NCBI RefSeq assembly: GCF_003325475.1 | Contig: NZ_CP029495.1 | Coordinates: forward strand, 2,976,001-3,040,000 | Length of the DNA stretch: 64,000 nt | Reading direction: 5' to 3' | DNA from: Chromobacterium phragmitis | Lineage (GTDB): Bacteria > Pseudomonadota > Gammaproteobacteria > Burkholderiales > Chromobacteriaceae | Shown here: positions 33,858-42,985 of the stretch, piece by piece | Layout: the number at the start of each line of letters is the position of its first letter | Numbering within the stretch: position 1 is the stretch's first letter | The notes under the pieces: model-generated | Told to the model about the DNA's origin: nothing | Databases searched by the model: none | Seen by the model: only the letters and a program-made list of their open reading frames with translations | Position numbers and translations under genes: made by a program

Positions 33858-36800
33858 GTGTTCCCCACGCACGTGGGGATGAACCGATCCACCCACAAAT
33901 GACGCACGCAGGCGCTCAGTGTTCCCCACGCACGTGGGGATGAACCGTAGGCTTTGCTGGATGAATTGCTGTGCCGCCAGTGTTCCCCACGCACGTGGGG
34001 ATGAACCGTGCTGGACCGTGGGGTCAACCGGCTGCGGCTGGTGTTCCCCACGCACGTGGGGATGAACCGCTCCTCGGCGACCTGCAAAAGCACGCGGCCC
34101 TGTGTTCCCCACGCACGTGGGGATGAACCGCATACTGCGCCGGCGAGAACACGCCATCATTCGTGTTCCCCACGCACGTGGGGATGAACCGTTCGAACGA
34201 TTGTCATACCTGCGTGATGCATAGTGTTCCCCACGCACGTGGGGATGAACCGTCCACGTTTACGAGGGCCGCAGATACCGCGGCGTGTTCCCCACGCACG
34301 TGGGGATGAACCGAATTACCCCGACTCAGGGACTGCTGGGCGGGGGTGTTCCCCACGCACGTGGGGATGAACCGGACAACTACATCACGCCCACCGCCAT
34401 TCGCCCGTGTTCCCCACGCACGTGGGGATGAACCGCCGGTTCGACTCCGGTCCGCTTCAGTGTGAGCGTGTTCCCCACGCACGTGGGGATGAACCGCCGC
34501 GGAGATCCGCGCGCTGGACAAGCGGCTGGTGTTCCCCACGCACGTGGGGATGAACCGTCGTACAGCGTGGTTTTGTGGTGATGGATGCCGTGTTCCCCAC
34601 GCACGTGGGGATGAACCGTCGTCCGTTTGGCGGAACCGCCAGTAGATGTTGTGTTCCCCACGCACGTGGGGATGAACCGTGGATGGGCATTGACGAAATC
34701 CACCTGACGAAACGTGTTCCCCACGCACGTGGGGATGAACCGCGTTACGATGCCTGCACGTTTTCGAATGTGAAGTGTTCCCCACGCACGTGGGGATGAA
34801 CCGCCACCCCTTATATCAATTCGTTATAACACCGAGTGTTCCCCACGCACGTGGGGATGAACCGGGTGTACGTGCTTAAAAAATAGGCAGTGTCCGAGTG
34901 TTCCCCACGCACGTGGGGATGAACCGCCGGCAGCTTCGCCAACAGCATCACCAGTCTCGTGTTCCCCACGCACGTGGGGATGAACCGATTTCGTATGACG
35001 ACAAGTTGGACCCCAGGATGTGTTCCCCACGCACGTGGGGATGAACCGGCAACCGCATGCAGCTTACCGCGCCAGGCGAAGTGTTCCCCACGCACGTGGG
35101 GATGAACCGCTTGCTTCATCTGGTGGGCGGCCCGGCCCAGCGTGTTCCCCACGCACGTGGGGATGAACCTGGTGGGCGCCGGCACCGGCCTGGATCTGGA
35201 TTGTGTTCCCCACGCACGTGGGGATGAACCGCATACGGAACAGCAATCGAGATAAATAACAAAGTGTTCCCCACGCACGTGGGGATGAACCGTCCCTCGC
35301 GGTCAGATTCAGCAACGCGGGATTGTGTTCCCCACGCACGTGGGGATGAACCACCATTTTTGAGAATAAAACTCATGAGAATTCCGTGTTCCCCACGCAC
35401 GTGGGGATGAACCGGCCATTGAAACGTATACGTTTTACGGGCGTACGTGTTCCCCACGCACGTGGGGATGAACCGGCATTGAACACGGCAACACAGGCGG
35501 CGTTGCTGTGTTCCCCACGCACGTGGGGATGAACCTATCGCCCGCCTGCTGTTGCTCGCCGCGCTCGCCGTGTTCCCCACGCACGTGGGGATGAACCGCT
35601 ATGATCCTTTTGAACTTGATAGGTTTCTTTGTGTTCCCCACGCACGTGGGGATGAACCGAATTTCTGAGTCAGGAATCCGCAGAACCGGAAGTGTTCCCC
35701 ACGCACGTGGGGATGAACCGCCAAAATTTGCATCGTGTGGGTTCAGTTCCGTGTGTTCCCCACGCACGTGGGGATGAACCGTTGGCGCTGCTGGCCGCGT
35801 GCTGGTGGCTGCGTGTTCCCCACGCACGTGGGGATGAACCGGCCGCTGACGGGATTGGACCACCTGCGCCAATGTGTTCCCCACGCACGTGGGGATGAAC
35901 CGTGAATCCGTGTCGCTTGAGCTCGTCACTTTCCGTGTTCCCCACGCACGTGGGGATGAACCGGTTGCCCATTTCGATCAGCTCTGCGGCTGTCGGTGTT
36001 CCCCACGCACGTGGGGATGAACCGCACTGATTCGGGCCAAGGGATTGCTTTTGCGGGGTGTTCCCCACGCACGTGGGGATGAACCGGGAATCAGCGATGA
36101 GGGTGAGATAGTCGAGTTGTGTTCCCCACGCACGTGGGGATGAACCGTTCCTCGACCCGCGGTTGGCCGACTCCCGCAAGTGTTCCCCACGCACGTGGGG
36201 ATGAACCGATCCGCTTTCGGCGCCAGGTCATCCGCAGTTAGTGTTCCCCACGCACGTGGGGATGAACCGTTTTCCATGCCGGCCAGTTTGCACAGACCGG
36301 CGTGTTCCCCACGCACGTGGGGATGAACCGGTGGAGCCGGCGTTATTCGAGGGCGCAAAAGAGTGTTCCCCACGCACGTGGGGATGAACCCAGCCACGAC
36401 TGCATCAATTTCCAGTTCCCGACGTGTTCCCCACGCACGTGGGGATGAACCGGTGAAACTAGCGGAGCCAGATAACCATCATCGGTGTTCCCCACGCACG
36501 TGGGGATGAACCGCCGGCCGGGGTCAGAGCAAGGGCAGCGCCAGCGTGTTCCCCACGCACGTGGGGATGAACCGTCGATAATGCTGTACGGATCATCTTC
36601 CGTCAGGTGTTCCCCACGCACGTGGGGATGAACCGGAACTTATTTCTTTTTTGCCAAAACTTTATTTGTGTTCCCCACGCACGTGGGGATGAACCGTCCC
36701 CTGTGTTGCCTGCTTTGCAGCCGCCTCCGTGTTCCCCACGCACGTGGGGATGAACCGCCGCCGCCAGCCGCGAGCTGGCCGGCCAGCTGGTGTTCCCCAC

Positions 36801-38099
36801 GCACGTGGGGATGAACCGGTTCCGGCTGGTTGCACGGTTCCCAACTGTGAGTGTTCCCCACGCACGTGGGGATGAACCGCCATCCTTTTGCTTGCCCAGC
36901 AGGGCATCCATGTGTTCCCCACGCACGTGGGGATGAACCGCAGCGCGTTCTGCGCCGGCTTCTGACCAACCCGTGTTCCCCACGCACGTGGGGATGAACC
37001 GCCATCACCGGCGACGACAACGTGACGCTGGAGGTGTTCCCCACGCACGTGGGGATGAACCGCCCGCTCAGGCGGGCTTGTAGATCGTGAACAGGTGTTC
37101 CCCACGCACGTGGGGATGAACCGGCGGCGGCCATGGCGCGAGTGGACGCCATCAAGTGTTCCCCACGCACGTGGGGATGAACCGAAATGAGTGAAGAAAT
37201 GGACGAGCTGCGAGAAGTGTTCCCCACGCACGTGGGGATGAACCAGATGCCGACGACGCCGACACGATAGAAACGCCGTGTTCCCCACGCACGTGGGGAT
37301 GAACCGGTAGTGCATCTGTGGGCCGCGCCGGAATGCGTGTGTTCCCCACGCACGTGGGGATGAACCGCTGGAGGAGGCAGCCGGACGCATCCTGGTGGGG
37401 TGTTCCCCACGCACGTGGGGATGAACCGGGCGACCGCTTTCCCGGTGCCGATGCATTGGAGTGTTCCCCACGCACGTGGGGATGAACCGTTTCTATGACG
37501 ACTGGCGGCTTTTGGGCATGGGTGTTCCCCACGCACGTGGGGATGAACCGGGCATCCCAATGATTACACTGGCCGTTGATTCGTGTTCCCCACGCACGTG
37601 GGGATGAACCGGGGATTCATGCGCGCGAGGCAGGGTGTTTTCGGTGTTCCCCACGCACGTGGGGATGAACCGACCTTTCTTGGTAAGGCGGAGATGCGGC
37701 GCGCGTGTTCCCCACGCACGTGGGGATGAACCGGGGTTTAAATCATGATTTCATTAATCACTGCTGTGTTCCCCACGCACGTGGGGATGAACCGACCCGC
37801 GACAGGCATATGGGGAATTGGCAGACGTGTTCCCCACGCACGTGGGGATGAACCGCGAGGCCGCCGCGCCACAGGTAATGCGATGACGTGTTCCCCACGC
37901 ACGTGGGGATGAACCGGTCGATCTCGTCGACTGCATGAAGCTGCCACCGTGTTCCCCGCGCACGTGGGGATGAACCGCTGTCCAGCGGTTCTAGTGGCTC
38001 GTCTGGATCGTGTTCCCCACGCACGTGGGGATGAACCGCAGCTTTCTTGCCTCAGCCAAGCCAACGGATGGTGTTCCCCACGTACGTGGGGACTCTTTT
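33858..38099 (+). CRISPR. Type I-E CRISPR array 1: 70 repeats, 69 spacers
   Basis: 29-base repeats begin GTGTTCCCC and end GGGGATGAACCG, with central ACGCACGT, repeated mostly every 61 bases (32-base spacers; a few are 31, 33 or 34). The leader is on the left. The last repeat (38071) is degenerate (ACGTACGT, then GGGGACTC), marking the old end; the repeat at 37949 has one G change. Several repeats end in T, A or C at base 29, as expected when that base comes with the spacer. Confidence 0.99.
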
Positions 38100-38186
38100 C
38101 CAATGGACTGAGCGGGTATTTTGACGAGCGATCAGGACTGCCATCCATCAGTTCTTGCTAGCCATGCATCGCCGCATCCGTAAAAC

Positions 38187-38216
38187 AAAAAAGCGCCCCG
38201 CGGGGCGCTTTTTTTC
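38187..38216. terminator. Terminator at the end of efp
   Basis: AAGCGCCCCG-CGGGGCGCTT with A and T tracts on the two sides; works in both directions. It separates array 1 from efp. Confidence 0.88.
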
Positions 38217-38234
38217 GGCACAACGATGGAAGGC

Positions 38235-38798
38235 TTAGGCGCGCTTCTTGAATTCGTTGGTGCGGGTGTCGATTTCGATCTTTTCGCCGGTGTTGACGAA
38301 GGCCGGAACCTGAACTTCGAAGGTGGTGCCCACCAGGCGGGCCGGCTTCAGCACTTTGCCCGAGGTGTCGCCGCGCACGGCCGGTTCGGTGTATTCCACT
38401 TCGCGGATCACGGTGGTCGGCAGTTCCACGGAGATGGCCTTGCCGTCGTAGAAGGTAACCTGGCACACGTCTTCCATGCCGTCGACGATGTAGTTCAGGG
38501 TGTCGCCCAGGTTGTCGGCTTCCACTTCGTACTGGTTGAACTCGGCGTCCATGAACACGTACATCGGGTCGGCGAAGTAGGAGTAGGTGCAGTCCTTGCG
38601 GTCCAGCACGACTACGTCGAACTTGTCGTCTGCGCGGTACACGGTTTCGCTGCCGGCGCCGGTCAGCAGGTTCTTCATCTTCATCTTGACGACGGAGGCG
38701 TTGCGGCCGGATTTGCTGAATTCAGCCTTTTGCACGACCATCGGATCGCTGCCGACCATGAATACGTTGCCTGCGCGCAGTTCTTGTGCGGTTTTCAT
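38235..38798 (-). CDS. efp: Elongation factor P (arginine type)
   Basis: Relieves ribosome stalling at polyproline. The 187-aa protein has the three beta-barrel domains of EF-P. The modified loop reads FSKSGRNASV with Arg32 instead of the Lys of E. coli, which is the EarP-modified type. earP is the next gene (63 bases upstream of efp), supporting rhamnosylation of Arg32. Confidence 0.97.
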   Translation of the reverse strand: MKTAQELRAGNVFMVGSDPMVVQKAEFSKSGRNASVVKMKMKNLLTGAGSETVYRADDKFDVVVLDRKDCTYSYFADPMYVFMDAEFNQYEVEADNLGDTLNYIVDGMEDVCQVTFYDGKAISVELPTTVIREVEYTEPAVRGDTSGKVLKPARLVGTTFEVQVPAFVNTGEKIEIDTRTNEFKKRA

Positions 38799-38861
38799 GC
38801 TTGTCTAATTCCCAAACTCTTGAATTGAAGCCGGGAAAGATTCCCGACAAAACGCGGTATT

Positions 38862-40007
38862 CTAGCCGATTTCGGCGATGAAGTGCAGCAGTCTGGTCGC
38901 CAGATCGCCGTCTTTCAGCAGCCGCTGTTGCCAGTTTGACGCATGTTCGCGCCAGGCCGGCAGCCAGGGCGCGGCTTCGCGCCAGGCGGCGGCGATGTCG
39001 CCGTCGCGGTTCCAGGCCAGGTTCAGCGCCTGCAGCGCGGCGGCCATCTCGGCCGGGAGGCCGGCGCAATACTGGTTGAGAAAAGCGTCGAGCTTGGCGA
39101 TGTGGGCGTCGTCGTCCTGCGGGTAGATGTGCCACAGCATGGGCCGCGCCGCCCATTGCGAGCGCACCAGGCTGTCCTCGCCGCGCACGCAGTTGAGGTC
39201 GCAGCCCCACAGCAGGCGGTCGTAATCGTCCTGATCGCTCAGCGGCAGCACGTGAACGTCCAGATTGCCCAGGCGGGCGTGGTCGCCGGCTTTGAGCGCG
39301 CGGCCGAGCAGGCCGGCGACATCCGGCAGCACCTTGCCCTCCGGCGCTAGGCAGCGCACCGGCTGCGGGCCGTCGGCCCAGGCGCGCAGCAGCGTGGCCG
39401 CGGCCGGGTTGCGATAGGCGAACAGGCTGACGCGCAGCTCGCCCGGGATACGCGGCGGCAGGCCGCGGCGCAGCCAGTAGTCGTTTTGCGCGGCGTCGTC
39501 AGCTTGCCAGGCGGCGCGAGCGGCCATCAGCCCGTCCTCGCAGATCAGCCCGCCGCTGGCGGCGTCGAAGCCGGGGAAGAAGAAATGCTTGGTCAGCGGC
39601 AGCCTGGGGTGGGGCGAGGGCAGCTTGTGATGGCTGAGGGTCCAGTCCTCGGCCGACAGATACTCCAGATTGATCCACGCCGGCTTGACGGCCTGGGCCG
39701 CCATCGCCGCCTCGAAGCTGTCCGGCAGCCGGCAGCCGAAGGCTTCTATCACCGCGTCGGCCGGGACGATGCCGGCGGGGAAGCCCGACGGCGGCCAGCG
39801 GTGGATGTCGATGCCGGCCAGCGTTTGCCGCGGCAGCGCCGGGTCCAGCCCGGGCGCGATATGGCCGAAGCTGGCCAGGTCGTCCACCCACAGCCGCACC
39901 GCGTGGCCATGATCATGGGCCAGCCGGCGCGCCAGGCGCCAGGCGACGCCGATGTCGCCGTAGTTGTCGATGACGGTACAGAAGATATCCCAGCTGCGAG
40001 GTGGCAT
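38862..40007 (-). CDS. earP: EF-P arginine rhamnosyltransferase
   Basis: A 381-aa GT-B-like glycosyltransferase that adds rhamnose from dTDP-rhamnose to Arg32 of EF-P. It begins MPPRSWDIFCTVIDNYGDIGVAWRLARRL, the DNYGDIGVAWRL block typical of the family, with a C-terminal donor site region including LLWGCDLNCVRGEDSLVRSQWA and MLWHIYPQDD. It lies upstream of efp in the same direction. Confidence 0.95.
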   Translation of the reverse strand: MPPRSWDIFCTVIDNYGDIGVAWRLARRLAHDHGHAVRLWVDDLASFGHIAPGLDPALPRQTLAGIDIHRWPPSGFPAGIVPADAVIEAFGCRLPDSFEAAMAAQAVKPAWINLEYLSAEDWTLSHHKLPSPHPRLPLTKHFFFPGFDAASGGLICEDGLMAARAAWQADDAAQNDYWLRRGLPPRIPGELRVSLFAYRNPAAATLLRAWADGPQPVRCLAPEGKVLPDVAGLLGRALKAGDHARLGNLDVHVLPLSDQDDYDRLLWGCDLNCVRGEDSLVRSQWAARPMLWHIYPQDDDAHIAKLDAFLNQYCAGLPAEMAAALQALNLAWNRDGDIAAAWREAAPWLPAWREHASNWQQRLLKDGDLATRLLHFIAEIG

Positions 40008-40096
40008 GAGGCAAACGGAAGAATGGACGAACGCCGGCAGCTTACCACGGAAGCGCGGCGCTGCGGTTCGGAGCCGTCGGGCCTTATAATCGGCTC

Positions 40097-41470
40097 ATGC
40101 CGCGCCTTTTCGCCCTGTTCCTGTTTGCCGTCTGCCTGCCGGCCCGCGCCGATGTCGCCGCGCTGGAAGCCGCGTTGCGCGCCGCCTCTGCCCAAGCCGA
40201 GACGGCGGTCGCTCCCTTGCAGCAACTGGACGCCGCCTTGTTGCGGCCGGATTCGCTGTACCCGGCGCTAGGCCGGCTGCCGCTGGCCCAGCTGCAAGCG
40301 TTGTACCGCCACCGCGGCCAGTGCGGCGCGCCGTGGCCGGCGCTGCCGGCCGATGCGCTTCGTTTCGAGCGCGCGCTGTGCGCCGGGGCGGCGCTGCCGC
40401 CGGAGTGGTTCGCCGCCCATCCCATCCATCCGCTGGGCGGCAGCTACGCCTGGCATTACCTGCAGCGCCGTCCCGAATCGGCTTCCGCCTTGCAGCCTTA
40501 TCTGCACGTGCGGGAGCGGCCGGCGGCCTTCGCCGGCATCGGCAAGCTGAGCGACGACAACCTGGCCGCGCTGCTGGCGGGCGAGCGCTGGCTGCTGGAC
40601 GACGATGCGCTGTGGCGGCGCGACGGCGCGTTCTGGCGGCGTTATGCGCCGGAGCAATGGCGGCCGTTGGCGGAGGCGGCCGGGCTGGCGCTCAGCCCCT
40701 TGGTCGACGGCGACGCCTGTCCGCAGGCCTTGGGCCGGATTTGCGCGCGGCCGTTGCCGCCGTCGCCATGGTGGTGGCGGCTCGCCGCCGGCTTGCCGCT
40801 GCTGGCCGCGGCCGGCGTGCTGGCCTATGGCTGGCTGCAGCGCCGCCGGCTGGAGCGTGAGCGGCGTTTCGTGTTGCAGATGCTGACCCACGAGCTGCGC
40901 ACCCCCATCGCCGGGCTGGGCAATGTGGTGGAAGACTTCCGCGCCGGCTTCGACCAGCTGCCGCCCGCCGCGCAAAGCGGCTTCGGCCGCCTGGCCGACG
41001 GCGTGCTCAGGCTGCGTCAGCTGGCCGACGCCAGCCGCCACTACCTGGCCGCGGACCGCCGGCTGGAAGCGCCGCAGCCGCTGCCCTTGGCCGAATGGCT
41101 GGACAGCGTGGCGGAACGCCACGGGGCGGCTTACTGTCTGGATCAGGATAGAAACCTGAACCTGCCCGCCTATTGGCTGGGCCTGTGCCTGGACAATCTG
41201 CTGCGCAACGCGCGCCAGCACGGCCGGCCGCCGATCCGCATCCTGGCGAGCTGGAAGAAGGGCAGGCTGCGGCTGGCGGTGAGCGACGGCGGCGCGCTGC
41301 CGCGCTACCGGCTGTCCTTGCTGCGGCACGAATTGGGCGCCGGCGCGGGCATGGGACTGGGGCTCGCCATCGTGCGGCGGGTGATGAAAAGGCTGGGCGG
41401 GCGGCTGACGCTGGAAGGGCCGCCGACCACATTTGCGCTGGAGTTGCCGTGTGACGATATTGCTGATTGA
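40097..41470 (+). CDS. Sensor histidine kinase, VxrA-like (DUF3404)
   Basis: A 457-aa membrane kinase. The signal peptide MPRLFALFLFAVCLPARA and a periplasmic domain of about 200 residues (resembling DUF3404) precede one membrane helix (about 223-246). The catalytic part has LTHELRTPIAG with the phospho-acceptor His265, the N-box LDNLLRNARQHG and G-boxes GMGLGLAIV. DUF3404 kinases include VxrA of Vibrio, which senses cell-wall stress. The response regulator and a DUF2861 protein follow, the same order as vxrABC. Confidence 0.85.
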   Translation: MPRLFALFLFAVCLPARADVAALEAALRAASAQAETAVAPLQQLDAALLRPDSLYPALGRLPLAQLQALYRHRGQCGAPWPALPADALRFERALCAGAALPPEWFAAHPIHPLGGSYAWHYLQRRPESASALQPYLHVRERPAAFAGIGKLSDDNLAALLAGERWLLDDDALWRRDGAFWRRYAPEQWRPLAEAAGLALSPLVDGDACPQALGRICARPLPPSPWWWRLAAGLPLLAAAGVLAYGWLQRRRLERERRFVLQMLTHELRTPIAGLGNVVEDFRAGFDQLPPAAQSGFGRLADGVLRLRQLADASRHYLAADRRLEAPQPLPLAEWLDSVAERHGAAYCLDQDRNLNLPAYWLGLCLDNLLRNARQHGRPPIRILASWKKGRLRLAVSDGGALPRYRLSLLRHELGAGAGMGLGLAIVRRVMKRLGGRLTLEGPPTTFALELPCDDIAD

Positions 41471-42098
41471 AGACGACGCCGAGCTGGGCGCGGGCTTGCG
41501 CCAGTTCCTGCGACAGCAGGGCTACGACTGCCTGTGGCTTCGCGACGGCGGCGAAGTGGCCGCCCACTGGCGGCAGGCCGAGCTGGCGATACTCGACCGC
41601 CAGCTGCCGGACGGCGACTCGCTGCGCCTGCTGCCGCAGTGGCTGGCGCTGAAGGCGCTGCCGGTGATCGTGCTCACCGCCCGGGTGGAGCTGGACGACC
41701 GGGTGGCCGGGCTGGAGGCCGGCGCGCGCGACTATCTGGCCAAGCCCTTCGCCCACGTGGAGTTGCTGGCCCGCGTGCGCGCCCAGTTGCGTCCGCTGGG
41801 CGAGGGGCAACTGGCCTGCGGCGATCTCAAGCTGTTCCCGGCGAGGCAGGCGGCCGCCTGGCGCGGCAGCGAGGTGGCGCTCACCCGCACCGAATTCGAC
41901 CTGCTGGCGATGTTGGCGCGGATGCCGGGCCGGGTGTTCACCCGCGACGAGCTGTTGAACCAAGTGTGGGGCTACCAGCATTTCCCGTCCACCCGCACTG
42001 TCGATACCCATGTGCTGCAACTGCGGCAGAAGCTGCCCGACATCCGGATAGAAACCGTGCGCGGCGTAGGCTACCGGCTCAGCGAGGGCGCGGCGTGA
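41451..42098 (+). CDS. OmpR-family response regulator, VxrB-like
   Basis: A 215-aa regulator. The receiver domain has Asp8/Asp9, phospho-acceptor Asp49 (LAILDRQLPDG) and the Lys of YLAKPF. The C-terminal winged helix (residues 125-215) ends TVDTHVLQLRQKLPDIRIETVRGVGYRL. I start at GTG 41451 (VTILLIEDDAEL), which has GGAG upstream and overlaps the kinase by 20 bases; the longer open frame adds unlike residues. It is translationally coupled to the kinase. Confidence 0.93.
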   Translation: MTILLIEDDAELGAGLRQFLRQQGYDCLWLRDGGEVAAHWRQAELAILDRQLPDGDSLRLLPQWLALKALPVIVLTARVELDDRVAGLEAGARDYLAKPFAHVELLARVRAQLRPLGEGQLACGDLKLFPARQAAAWRGSEVALTRTEFDLLAMLARMPGRVFTRDELLNQVWGYQHFPSTRTVDTHVLQLRQKLPDIRIETVRGVGYRLSEGAA

Positions 42099-42910
42099 GA
42101 GCGCTTCGCTGCGCGGCGCTATTCTGGGCCGCCGCCGCGCCCGCCGCGCCGCTGCTGCCCGCCACGCCGTTGGAGCCGGCTTACCATGCGCTGCTCTCCG
42201 GCGATCGAGCCGGCGCCTGGCGTCAGCTGGATGCGCTGGGCGCGGCATTGTCCAGCGCCGCGCAGCGCCAGGCCTGGCTCACGCTGCAGCGCGAACTGGC
42301 GTCCGGCCAGTGCGGCCGCGACGCGCCGGCGGCCCCGCCCGCTTGGCTGGGCGATCTGGAACTGGACCTGATCCAGCGCGACATCCCGCTCAGCCGCGTC
42401 TACAACATTCGGCTGAGCGGCGTCAGCCCGCGGCGGGACTTGAGCTGGTCGCTGCGGCTGCCGGACGGACGGGAGCTCTTTGCCGGCGCCAAGACGCGTT
42501 ACGACGGCCGCCAGTTCGAACTGGACAGCGGAGACCAGGCCGCCGCCTTGCCGCCCGGCGTGTACCGGCTCACGGCGCGCAGCGGCGGCGAGATTTGGCG
42601 GCAGGATGTGTCTCTGCCCGGCATGGAGGCGCGGGACTGGCTGCGCCGCGACGGCCGCAAGCTGGAGCCGCGTCCGCCCGCCCAGTCGTCCGCCTGCCCC
42701 CGGCCCTGGCTGGAGCAAGCGCTGCTGACGCAGCCGGATTTCGATCTCGCCTGGCGGCAAAGGCGGGAGCTTGGCCAGCCGCTGCGATGGCCGGCCAATC
42801 CGGCCGGGAAGAAGCTATGGGCCAGCGTGTCGATGCTGCGCGCCGAATTCCGCGGCCCGGTCGCCATCCGCCAGATCCACCGACTCGCCGCGCCGTTGGA
42901 GCAGTTCTGA
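42095..42910 (+). CDS. DUF2861 (VxrC-like) secreted protein
   Basis: A 271-aa protein from GTG 42095, overlapping the regulator stop by 4 bases. It has a signal peptide (MRALRCAALFWAAAAPAAP) and a DUF2861-like body with LDLIQRDIPLSRVYNIRLSG and SVSMLRAEFRGPVAIRQIHRL. DUF2861 proteins are VxrC of the Vibrio VxrABCDE system; their biochemical role is unknown. Expression together with the sensor suggests a part in signal detection. Confidence 0.75.
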   Translation: MRALRCAALFWAAAAPAAPLLPATPLEPAYHALLSGDRAGAWRQLDALGAALSSAAQRQAWLTLQRELASGQCGRDAPAAPPAWLGDLELDLIQRDIPLSRVYNIRLSGVSPRRDLSWSLRLPDGRELFAGAKTRYDGRQFELDSGDQAAALPPGVYRLTARSGGEIWRQDVSLPGMEARDWLRRDGRKLEPRPPAQSSACPRPWLEQALLTQPDFDLAWRQRRELGQPLRWPANPAGKKLWASVSMLRAEFRGPVAIRQIHRLAAPLEQF

Positions 42911-42985
42911 CATTATTCTGACAATCGCCTTTTCCTTTCGCGTTGCAATGCAGCCTATCGAAACGACCGATTTGCGGGAGAAGGA

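Noticed and set aside
36758..36789. A spacer sharing about 16 bases (GAGCTGGCCGGCCAGC) with the glycosidase-like gene near 45182
   Set aside because: The shared stretch is a GC-rich palindrome likely by chance and is too short for self-targeting; the rest does not match.
33813..38148. Many open frames rich in RFIPTCVGNT, VHPHVRGEH and GSSPRAWGT across the CRISPR arrays
   Set aside because: They are the three-frame translation of the repeat itself, broken only by spacers. The same happens at 45142-47482 and 56095-58443. They are not genes.
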